The position numbers were made by a program, and so were the translations under genes. Positions 10,504 through 21,600 of a stretch of DNA of 64,000 nucleotides are shown in pieces (positions within the stretch are counted from its first letter, which is position 1; every line of letters starts with the position of its first letter). Below the pieces are notes generated by a model. That model saw only the letters and a list, made by a program, of their open reading frames with translations, was not told the origin of the DNA and did not search any database. Source of the DNA: Pontederia crassipes (lineage: Eukaryota > Streptophyta > Magnoliopsida > Commelinales > Pontederiaceae); NCBI GenBank assembly GCA_030549335.1, contig CM060183.1, positions 31,380,768 through 31,444,767 on the forward strand. Direction: 5' to 3'.

Positions 10504-12187
10504 CAGCCACCTAATGTTAGTTCCCACTAGCAGAGACTGCCAACTCTCCAACCTCCCACGCATGGAGTCGAAGTCCACGGCACATTCATAACAAAATTTA
10601 TCACAATTGCAAAGTAAAAAGTAAAAAAGTTACTATAATTAGATGAAATGATTAAAGTGAAAAATGTAATAAAATTTAGAAATATTGCAAGATAACTTCA
10701 CAATTTAGAATTAGATGCAAAAAAGATGTTTAAAGAAATAACCCTTGATATTATTTATTATTTGAGTAAAAAATAATATTTCATTAATATTATTTAATAA
10801 TATATAATCTATTATATTTTAATAATATATATTTTTAACAAATTTTTAAATAAGAATTTTAATTTATACTCAATATTCATTAATTAACAAAATTATATTT
10901 TATACATATAATTTATATATACATTCACACACCCATTAAAATCAATTTACCACATAAAATTTTAATTTCTCATTATTACATTCTATTTCCTATAAACACA
11001 CACTCATTCGACTATTTGAATAAAAACCCGAAGAAGTAACGTTGTACTATCCAAACGTTAGTTCAACTACTTCAAGTTTGGTTGGTTGAAATGAGTTCCT
11101 AATTTATTTATCCTCATTCATCAAAAGAGTTGAATATTCTATAACTTTTTTTTCGAATTAAGTTGTCATTGAGCACAGATAAATATCCATATTTTTTTTT
11201 GTTAGGTTTTTTGTAGGAGAAAAATTATGTATCAAAATATGATTTAAAAATTTAAGTCGATGTAAAATTTTATTAAGAGAAAATAAAAAAAGGATTACGA
11301 TTTGTTGAGATGCCTACAAAATTTATATAGACATTTACTTTACAGATGAATTTTCTGCTAAAAGGATTACATGTCGATCAAAATTGTTGCATTAATCTCT
11401 TAAAAATAAGATGTTTATCTAGTAATAAAAAAATAAATTAATTTCGCACTCCAAAAGCATCTTTTACTTTATTTGGTGACAAAATAAATTTTAAGTTGGA
11501 GCAAAATTCAATACATTATTAACAAATATATTAGGACAAGTTGCTCTGATTGCCACACCTTGTCACTTGAATTTGAAGCGCTAGAGGTAATCAACTTTTA
11601 CAAAGCTAAAAGGAAACTTTTACAAAGCTGTGCACTCAACTTTCGCTTTCAAAACCACAATATTCAGGTCACCCGGCATTATGTCAAACACCGTACATGC
11701 GTTCAACTAGATTGCCCGCCACGTTAGTCCACTTTGCAACCTCACGCCGATGTGCAATTTAATTTTTCATGCTAGAGCGTGACTTGAAGCAAATCCCCAA
11801 TCGCAGTCGCCATGTTGATGCAAGGAAAACAAAAGAAAATTATTATTAGGTTTTAGGTGTTTATGTATAAAAAAACATGGTAGGTTTTTTCCAAATAAAA
11901 ATGTATGAGCTTTAGCAGAGCTCGTTTTATCAATTGTATATATGTATTTATAACATTAAGTAAAATGTTTATTTTTTCGGTCACAATAATATGTTTATGT
12001 TATCAACATTCACACATATATATATCGATAGAGGTGAGATGAAGTGACAAACGATTTCTACTTGTTTAATAGTATAAGACGATCTTATTGAATTAGTTTA
12101 ACCCGATCATGAATAGTACACGTCATCCGTAAATTAGATGGTGTTGCACAAGTGCAAGATGGCAACCCAAAAAAACAATAACACACA

Positions 12188-12188
<1 letters not shown>
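10504..12188. other. Intergenic AT-rich DNA within block A
   Basis: No genes. Similar in order to 34890-36424 and 40360-40640 of block B, with small indels. Confidence 0.5.

Positions 12189-12264
<76 letters not shown>
12189..12264 (+). repeat. (ATT)n microsatellite, about 25 units
   Basis: A pure ATT run abutting the left end of the inverted-repeat element at 12265-13775. Block B has only about three units at the equivalent place (40641-40650), so the tract expanded or contracted after duplication. Confidence 0.95.
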
Positions 12265-12648
12265 GGATTTAATGGCCATTGTACGCTTGCCTGTACATCT
12301 CAGCGCCCACCATTAGATGTGATGGTGGGCACTACTCACTTTTTTTATCACTTTGGAGGCGGAGAAAGCGGCTGGCGACGACGGAGCACCAATGGAAGGG
12401 ACAAAAGCATAAGCTAGAAAAGTCCTCGTCGACAGGGACGTTGGCCGCGAGGGAGATGGATGACGGGGAGGAGAAGGAGGAGGAAGAGGAGGATGAAGGC
12501 GGACAGGAGATTCGTGTTCGCCTGCCAGGGGAGGAGAGACCATCATACGCCTAGTAGCAGCCGTCATCGCCATTTTCTCTTGTCTGCAATCTCTTTTCAT
12601 TGTAGCTTCCCTCGCCATCGATCGGAGAGAAAGAGGGAGAGTAGATCA

Positions 12649-13537
12649 TAGGGCTGAGCATGGTCCGAGTCGACCCGGACAATCGGGAAAATACTCGGCC
12701 CAGGTAGGTTCCGGACACAGTCCGAGTCCGGTACTATGATACCCGGCTGTTCCGGGCCAGGACCGGGTTTATAGCACAGAAACACGATCTGGAACCCAGC
12801 TCGAGTAATTAATATATAAATCATCTGCGACCATCGACCCAATCCTCTCTCTCCCATTTCTTCCTCTTTCATTCTTTTCATCTCACCGTCGCCCTTCTCT
12901 CTGTCATCTCTCTCTCGCCCTCTCCCTCTAATCTCTCTCTCTCCCACGGCGATGACGGTGACTCCCACGACTCTGACGATCTCAACTCCGGCCGCCCTCC
13001 TACTCTCCCTTTCTCTCTCTACTCCGGCTGCCAAGCACCGAATTGGTTGCCAGAGCCGAATCGCGGTCGTCGATGGCTAGATTCGGATGCCAGTTTGACT
13101 ACCAGGAGTCAGATCGTGACGCCTGACGGCCGGATCTGACGCCTGACGGTCGGACGGGCGCTAGTGGCCAGATCTGACTGCCAGGCACTAGATCCGACCC
13201 CTGACAGCTGGATCCGATGCCTGGCGGTCTGAACCGGTGCCTGGGGTCGGACAGCCGCCAGTGGCCAGATCTAATGCCTAGCGGTCGGATTGTGGCAGTT
13301 GGCGGCCGGATCCAACTGCCAGGCATCGGGTCGTGGCAGCTGCGGCTGATCCGGCTACCAGGCGTCGAAAACCCAACCGCAAACCCTGTCAAATTCTCGG
13401 ATTGTTGGATCTGACCCGATCCCAGATCCGACCAGGTCTGGGTTCGATACCGGGTCGAAAAATTTTTGACCCGGCATAATCGGGCTAGGACCGAGTCCGT
13501 TTAGACCCGGACCCGATCCCGAGTTTGCTAAGGCTTA
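12649..13537. mobile_element. Non-autonomous hAT-type element, 889 bp, nested
   Basis: Left end TAGGGCTGAGCATGGTCCGA; right end, read inward, TAAGCCTTAGCAAACTCGGG. The flanking 8-bp repeats are GTAGATCA (12641-12648) and GTAGATCG (13538-13545). CCGGGTC motifs sit at both ends, with repeated GGATCTGACxxCYxG units in the middle (13090-13400). It is inserted in the GC-rich element 12265-13775; removing it rejoins GAGAGTAGATCGTGGTCC. Confidence 0.8.
13090..13420 (+). repeat. Degenerate short tandem repeats inside the hAT MITE
   Basis: A run of roughly 25-30 bp imperfect units sharing words such as GGATCTGA, GCCTGACGGTCGGA, GCCTGGCGGTC and TGCCAGGCA. They form partial inverted repeats with each other and produce spurious long ORFs on both strands. 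Confidence 0.6.
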
Positions 13538-14367
13538 GTAGATCGTGGTCCTTGCCTCGTCGGATCCCTCGCAATCGGCCGCCCTTGCCTCGTCGAAAGT
13601 CGCCATCGTTGGATCGGGAGGAGGAGGAGAGATTGAATCGCCTCACAACCGATGTCGCCTAGTCGCTCGTGCCTCGCCGCTCGCGCCTCATAGCTTCGTC
13701 TCGTCGCCCACCGTCCGATTGGCCGCCGCCACATATGAGGGTCATATGACCCATCAAATTATTCTTCTTCTTATTATTATATTGTTTATGTATATTTTTT
13801 TATCACAATTCAACTGGATATTCTTTTGCCCTTATGAAGTCAGGCCTAGAGATTTGACTGATCATCGCTCTGCCAGTTCAAACTACAACAACCCAAAAAA
13901 AGGTGAAAAAAATTCCATTCAACGATCCCCCCATTTTCAACTGTTCTAGAGAGATGCCGGGGAACGCATCAGAAAAGATCAAATCAAACTCTAATAGGTG
14001 CAAAACTACAGATGAGCGCACATAATTTATAATTGACATTTTTAGTTCCCCACCTGAGTTAAATTTCAATTCCCAATCTTTATTTCAGATAAGGTTCCAT
14101 TATCTTGTGAACTTACACACAAAAAGGCTGTGTGAATATATCCTTATGTTTTCTAACGAAAAAAAAATCGGCATTTAGTGTGCACTTGGACTATGTTCCT
14201 AGGTATGTAGTATTAAAAATTAGAGAAAAGAATAATTTATACATGTTTTCACTCGTTTTTTTTTGGAGATAATAGTCACGTAATAATCATTTGAATAAAT
14301 GGAGCATTGGATTCTCACGATGATTGGACAGAAAATTCATATCACTATGAAAAATCTTCACTTTACC

Positions 14368-15012
14368 TAGGGGTGTAAGCGATTCGGGGTGGGCGATTTT
14401 TACGTCGAAAAAATCGATCTTCAAATTTTGAGTGATTTTCAAAGCGTAAAAGATAACCCTAATTTTTTTTGAAAAAATTGACCGTGGCGGTCTCAATTTT
14501 TCCGTATTGGAACTACTTAAGATAATATTTTTTTAAAAAAAATAGACATTAAATACATTGCAAACTATATTTTAAAAAATTAATAGTTAACTCTAAGTTC
14601 AACTTTTTTATGTAAATAAACTAAACTAGCATATTATCACATTATAAATTAAGATATATAATCAATTTTATACAAACTTTATTAAAATAAATTAATAACT
14701 TGATGATATTGAAGTTTAACTACAACATAATAGGTCAACAATATACTTAATCAAATAAATGTGGGTAAAATATGTAAAACTACGAAATATTATTTGAAAG
14801 TTGAGGTAATATTTTAATTATTATATTTTTAAAATATATTTGATTCGGGTGGGACCCTCTGATTTTTTTATTAGGAGCACTAATAGAAACGAGTGATTTT
14901 AAGTATTCTAAAAACTAACCTAATTTTTAGTCTGAGTCCTGTGATTTTTTGAATTAGTTTTTTTCGATTTGATTAGGTTTTTGGGATGAGTGAGTTTTTT
15001 CTTAGACCCCTA
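14368..15012. mobile_element. Non-autonomous hAT-type element (MITE), 645 bp
   Basis: Left end TAGGGGTGTAAGCGATTCGG; right end, read inward, TAGGGGTCTAAG. A perfect 8-bp target duplication ACTTTACC flanks it (14360-14367 and 15013-15020). It is AT-rich with no coding capacity. Ends and interior resemble the element at 1857-2430, so the two are family members. It is missing from the equivalent place in block B (about 42860). Confidence 0.88.
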
Positions 15013-15270
15013 ACTTTACCCTACAATAACCAAGTCATTATTTTAAAAAAAAAGTAAATAATTAAGCGGTTTTTTTAAAAGTTTCCTTGACTTATTTGCT
15101 CAAGGATATTTTTAGAAAATTTGAATATATCCAAGACATCATTATTTAAATATGAGAATTCATTTTAGTTAATTAGATACTTATATCTTAATTTTTCCTA
15201 GTCTTTTAATTAATGCGTATAGCCCCGTGGTAACATTAACATGCATTTGCTACGCGGGTCGCTACCGAGC

Positions 15271-15610
15271 AGCATCCGCACCCAATGAAATCCACACAAA
15301 TTAATGTCCATCGCCGACCCTTCTGTTGTCAGGTATCATCTCTCTCTCTCTCTCTAGACAAACACACAACTGAAGACACAGAGGAAGCCGTGTGTCTCCA
15401 CTAATTACGCCTTCTTCTTTGGACCGTAATGGAGTTGAGATATCGCACCCTTTCGTTCCATGATAAGAAGAAGACGACGCTCCTCAAGTAGCAGCGCTTG
15501 CGGTCTCACGTACGTCTGCAGGGAAGTGAACTCCCCCCGCACGCAACGCATCTCAATAATTACTCGGCGTGCGCCGTCGGACAAAAACGTCGACGGGACG
15601 AGAGGATCCC
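15271..15610 (+). promoter_or_regulatory. 5' leader of WSD gene 2 with upstream ATGs
   Basis: A CT-repeat (CTCTCTCTCTCTC near 15340-15353) and sequence shared with gene 3 and the 7171 relic precede the start codon. Two upstream ATGs are visible. One at 15428 opens a 20-codon uORF. One at 15460 opens a 104-codon frame that overlaps the true start in another frame. If transcription starts upstream of them they should reduce main-ORF translation. The transcription start is unknown and I see no clear TATA box. Confidence 0.45.
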
Positions 15611-18600
15611 ATGGGGCTGAAGGAGGACGAGCTGCTCGCCAGGCTCGGGACGCTCACGGTGAAGACCGGAAGGAGGTTTCCGCCCCCTGCCACCGAGGAC
15701 CCGACGGTGGCGGAAATCAAAGCAGAAAAGGGGGAGATGGAAGGAGGAGGGGGAGGAGAAGAAGAAGAAGATGAACCGGTGAGCCCGGCGGCGCGGCTGT
15801 TCCACGAGCCCGACTTCAACTGCCACATCGTCTCGGTGGTGGGGATCGGGACGCGCATCGACGTCGACGTCCTCAAGTCCGGCCTCCAGTCCACGCTCGC
15901 CCGCCATCCCCGTTTCTCCAGCATCCCGGTAATGGCCTCTGTTCTTCTTCCCCTCCTTTTTTTGCCCCTTTTTCCTTGTTATTAGAGGTCAAGAATTAAT
16001 TCGACAAATAAAAAATTGTGATATTTTTTTTATTTTATTTGCAGTAGGTAATTAGATTCCATTTGCTGCATTTTATAGTTCAATCGCCATCTGTTTTTTT
16101 ATTTTTTCATTCCATTGGATGAAGACTGTTTTACCACACAAAGAGAGGTTTATGCATTAGTACTAGAAGGAACTCAGATGAATAATTCAATTGAGCGTGA
16201 AGCAAATTAGTTGGAGCTTTCTTTTACTACATTGGCCCTCTCTTAGATCTAGAGTTTGTCCACGAATTGGGGTGGAGCCATACGACTCCTCCTAGTCAAC
16301 CAACAAGAGTTGGGGTGAATGGTAAGCGTTCCTTTTTAAGTAAAGTTTCAAATTCGAATTTTATAAAAGCATAAAATTCTTTTTGAGAGTCATTGCCAAG
16401 TACGTGACTCCGGTGACCTATCCGAATTAGTTGGATTCGATGGTGGGTCGTCTTTCAACTTATGAACAATGCGTTTTTTAACGCCGCGCGAATTAAATCG
16501 TCGGCACAACTTCTTAAATATCGAGGCTGACTACTCGAAAAAAAAAATCCAGACTTCGTCAATTTAATTGGGGGATTTTTCACTTTCTATTTGCATCAAG
16601 ATTTTAATTCGAATGGTGGGAATGGATACAACTTCATGTTATTATTTGATTAATAATCTGTGCCCCTAGTCAAGGATAGGTTTTTGTCACTCATTAAAAT
16701 AAGGTTGTCATGATGTTTACTTTTTTTTTTTCAGTGTTATCATGGCATGTAGCTTTTGTTATTTAAATTTTAAGGTGGGGACAAGATGGGGACACCAGAA
16801 AAATTCACTCCAAAATTTTCAGGATAAAACTGTAATGCATTTCGCACCAAAGAATAAACATGTCTCAAAATAATATAATCTAACGTTAGCTAAAATAAGC
16901 TTATTTTGATGAAACATTTAAATCACTTGGAAAAATATCAAACCATTTGATTATATTCTTCCAATCAGAATGTTATTATTCTCCCATGTGACAAGAATAA
17001 TCATATTTCAACTTTTTTTCACTGTTATGCCATATTTCATTTCTTTTAGTTGTATTATTATATTATTATTTTTATTATAATAACAAACTTCATCTATTTA
17101 CGATAAAATATTATATTTTTTAAGTTTATTCTCTTCGGTTCAAACATTAGTTAGAATAAAATATATTTATTTTTTTCCTAAAATACAATAATTTATTATT
17201 TTATTTCATTCAAATTTATTCTCTTACCAAATAACTTTGAAGGTGTAGGATTAATTTATATATTCTTTTCATGAGCACCCGCTTTTGTAATTAAAAAAAA
17301 AATCAACAAGGTGATGATGGGAGCAACCAAACAGAGAGTTATAAGTGTCGTCCTTGTGCTGATTATAGTTGTCTTGTTGCTGGGTATCTCATGAGTGTTG
17401 ATCTAGATTTTCTTTTTGCTGTTTTTTCTTCCCACCTAATTAAGTTAAGATTTCTGCATAATGGATGTTTAGTTGTTTCAACTACTTAGTTCAAGCTTAA
17501 GTTTTGCCACATCTAATTAATATTGATAGTCTTTTGAATATAGAAACCAATGTTTAAAAACAAGATGAATACAAATGGAGATTAAATTTGGAACCTGTTA
17601 AGAACCACCCAAGTTAACTTTCTTTCTACCGCAGCATCATTTGGCGTCATTCCTCAACAAACATAATTTTAAAATATGTTTCAAGTCGTTTTTTTTTTCA
17701 TTTTCATGTATAGTATATAATATTCAACTAGTCAAGTTGGTGCTAGATTTTGCAATAGAATGCATCAGGCATGAGATGTAGATTTCATCTCATGTTTTAA
17801 GTTTTAACCAACTAGAATTATAAGTTTTTTTTTCCAACTCCAAGGCTCTTGACAAATTTTCCATGGTCAAGCTTAGATTTCCTTTTTGACGACCTCTGTC
17901 ATCGTTATCAAGGATTGTGGTAGGTGTATACGTCTATCATAGTTCAATTTCATAGAACAAAGAACAAGTTTTACTTTGAAATTAATTTGATATGTTTGTT
18001 CGATAGTAAAATAAGTGTGATGCATAATGATGACTTATCATGTTTGTAATTTGTATTCATGACTATTTTAACGTTATATTATCATTTTTACAATAATAGT
18101 TTTTGCCATAATAATGTCAATTTTTCAATATATTAAGAATTTTCAAACTCGCAGGTCTTGGAGAATAAAGAAGAAAAAGCGGCAAGGTGGGTGAAGACGA
18201 AGGTGTCCATCGACGACCACGTCATCATCCCTGACCTCGACCCCGTCGCCATCTCCACCTCCCCGGACCGCCTGGTGGAGGACTATGCCTCCTCCCTCAA
18301 CCGCTCGCCCATGGACGCCTCCCGCCCCCTCTGGGAGTTCCACGTCCTCAACTTCCCCACCTCCCGCGCCGCTGCCGTCCTCGTCCTCCGCATCCACCAC
18401 TCCCTCGGCGACGGCATCTCCCTAACCTCCCTCCTCCTCGCCTGCACCCGCAAGGTCTCCGACCCGACCTCCCTCCCCACCCTCCCGGCCTCCCGGCGCC
18501 CGCGCGCCGCCCGGCTCGAGCCGGGGCCGCTCACGTTCCTCCTGTGGCTCGGCGCGTTTCTTATCCTCGCTTGGCACACGCTGCTCGACGTCGTCCTCTT

Positions 18601-21600
18601 CATCGCCACCTCCACCTTCCTGAAGGACACCTGGACCCCGCTCAAGGGCTCCGCGGGCGTCGCGCGGCGCCCCAAGCGATTCGTGCACCGCATTGTCAGC
18701 CTCGACGACATCAAGGACATCAAGGACGCCGCCAATTGTGTAAGTGTTTGCGCACGGTTCAGCGGCGCCTTCGTTGTAGTCGAGAAGTGAGTGACGGCAT
18801 TCGTTGTTTTTTTGCTTGCAGACTGTAAACGATGTGTTGATAGGCGTGACATCTGCGGCGCTCACTCGCTACATTGATCATAAATACCGTAAGTGTTACC
18901 AAGATGATCTCTTTAGGCAATTATGTTACTGATAAATCTTCCATATCATATCAGCTGGTTCGCTTCGATAAAAATTAATGATTGAATATTCTCTCTTTAA
19001 ACTTTAGATGATAGTGGTGGCGATAATAAAAAGAAGCAACTACAGAGAAACATTCGACTTAGATCGACGTTGCTTGTTAACATCAGACCCGCAACAAAAT
19101 TGCATGTAAGTTTATTTGTGTGCTCTTTGAACTATAGGTCAACAAGTGAAATATTTAATGGCGTGTATTTGGCACGCTGTTTTCTTTCTGTTGGAGGTAC
19201 TTAGGTGGAGTCTGATTTTGGGTCTAACTAATTTATTGTTAGATATGGTAGGAAAAATTTGAGAGATTGTAACTTTCTTGTAATCATAATCTGGGGAGAT
19301 TGAGTGGTTATCATAACTACCTTATTTGTTAGATATGGAGTTATGGAGAATCAGGATAAGATATGCAGTTATCATGAGTTGTTACTCAAGGCACATATCT
19401 GGTAGCGGTTATGCACCATATATTGTGGGGATCTGGGTAATGTTTGTATAGGTGTGATCTGAGACATCTGAATAGAGTGAAACTCTGTGACGACCGTGGA
19501 CGTAGGAGACAATCTTCGAACTACATTAAATCTGTGTGTCTTTCTCTCTGTGTGATTTCTTGTTATTCTTCCACTATCTGCTTATCGATTTTTTCAAGAC
19601 ATCGGTTTCAACAGTAAGTTGATATCGAGGATATTCCGCAATAACTGGTATCAGAACTCTTCGGTGAAAGAGTTTGTGGGCAGTGGGAGCGATGGCAATA
19701 AACGACGGGAAGGTAAAAATCGAGAAGTTCGATGGTAGAGACTTCGACTTTTGAAAGATGCAGATCAAAGACTACCGGTATCAGAAAAAATTGCACGGAC
19801 CTCTCTCTGGAGAAAAGCCAGAGGCGATGAGCGACGCGGACTGGGCGCTCATCGACCGACAAGCGCTTGGTGTTATTAGGCTGACTTTGGCGCGAAACAT
19901 AGCCTTTAACATCGTGAACGAGTAGACCAAGGCGGGTTTGATGAAGACATTATCAAACATGTACGAGAAGCCGTTTGCATCAAATAAGGTGTATTTGATG
20001 AGAAGATTATTCAACCTGAAGATGTCTGAGGGAGCTTCGGTCGCGGATCACATCAACGAATTTAACATTATCATCACACAGTTAAATTCGGTGAGTATCA
20101 CTTTTGATGATGAGGTGAGGACTTTGATCTTGTTGTCTTCTTTGCCAGAAAGTTGTGGTGCAACTGTAACGACGGTCAGCAGTTCTTTCGGTTCATCGAA
20201 GTTGAAGCTCGATGATATTCGAGATCTGATTCTAAGCGAAGACGTTCGCAGAAGAGAATCAGGAGAAGTCTCAAGCTCGGCATTGAGTGCAGAAGGAAGA
20301 AGAAGAACGCAACAACGATGACAAAACCAAGGAAGATCAGATCCAAGGCGACGAAGTCAGTCGAGATCTGGTGAATTCGCATGCTAGAATTGCGAGGAAA
20401 AAGGTCACCTGAAGAAGATTGCAGAGCACCTAAGAAGAAAACCAATGAGGAGTCGGCAAATGCTGCTACAGAAGAAGTCTCAGATGCATTGGTTCTGAGT
20501 GTGGACAGTTCGGCAAAATCCTGGATTCTGAATTCTAGAGCTTTGTACCATTCCACATCACAAAGGGAGTGTATGGAAGATTACACTACCGGCAACTTTG
20601 ACAAGGTTTATCTGGCTGATGATAAAGCCTTGGACGTTGTGGGGAAAGGGAATGTGAAGATTATCACCGATAATGGGACAACTTGGAAGCTGAAAGATGT
20701 TCGACATATACCGGGGTTGAAGCGAAATTTGATCTCGGTTGGACAGCTTGACTCAGAGGGTTACACTACGATATTTGTAGGTAATACCTGGAAGGTCACC
20801 AAAGGAGCTATGGTGATCGCACGGGACAGCAAGCTGGGGACTTTGTACAGGTCGTCGAACACAAGAATTATTGCAGCAGCTGATTCAGATGATATGTCTG
20901 AAGTCTGGCATTGTAGACTTGGACATATGAGTGAAAAGGGGATGAATGTTCTGCACAAGATGTGTCGACTACCAGATCTGAAGTCAGTCGATGGTGGACT
21001 TTGTGAATGCTGTGTCCTGGGAAAATAGAGGAAAGTCACTTTCAACGAAGTACCAAGGATGCCGAAGAGTAGTAAGTTGGAGCTTGTGCATACAGATGTT
21101 TGGGGGCCATCTTCAGTTCCATCCCTCGGCGGGTCATTGACATTTATCGACGATTATTTCAAGTTGGAGCTTGTGCATACAGATGTTTGGGGGCCATCTT
21201 CAGTTCCATCCCTCGGCGGGTCATTGACATTTATCGACGATTATTTCAGAAAGGTATGAGTTTATTTTCTGAAAAATAAATCTGATGTGTTCTCTACTTT
21301 CAAGAAATGGAAGGCGCAGGTAAAGAATGAAACATGCGTCAAGATCAGGTGTTTACGGTCTGACAATGGCCGTGAGTATGTGAACTATGAGTTCAAGGAG
21401 TTCTGCGAAGAACATGGCATCAGGATGGAGATGACAGTTCCAGTAGAACGGGGTTGCTGAACGAATGAATAAGATACTGAATGAGCATGCCAAGAGCATG
21501 AGGATTCATGCAGGTCTACCGAAGTCATTTTGGACAGATGCAGTGAACACAGCGGCATACCTGATCAACCGCGGGCCATCTGTACCATTGGAGAACAAAC

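Larger units (their letters stand above)
12265..13775. mobile_element. Diverged terminal-inverted-repeat (Mutator-like) element, block A copy
   Basis: It lies in the same position as the element at 40641-42648 in block B. It begins with AGGATTTAATGGCC and ends with a diverged counterpart, GACCCATCAAATTATT. The interior is GC-rich (CTCGTC/GACGAG words, GAGGAGGA runs) and gives only low-complexity ORFs. It is split by the hAT MITE at 12649-13537. Shared position in both blocks implies insertion before the segmental duplication. Confidence 0.5.
9379..15350. repeat. Intergenic block A of a segmental duplication (pairs with 32408-42900)
   Basis: Long stretches align in order with block B. 9379-10010 matches 32458-33029. 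9960-10059 plus 10504-10560 matches 34811-34905. 11541-11830 matches 36181-36424, and 11810-11880 resumes at 40365-40440. 11930-12150 matches 40450-40630. 13790-14030 matches 42655-42860. Each block has private insertions (A: 10060-10503, 12649-13537, 14368-15012; B: 33030-34810, 36425-40349). The block lies upstream of WSD gene 2 just as block B lies upstream of gene 3, so the duplicated unit is intergenic DNA plus gene. Confidence 0.85.

Noticed and set aside
12279-13949. Several ORFs over 90 codons on both strands
   Set aside because: They arise from GC-rich degenerate repeats of inverted-repeat and hAT elements; composition is Arg/Glu/Ser-rich and no frame is favoured.
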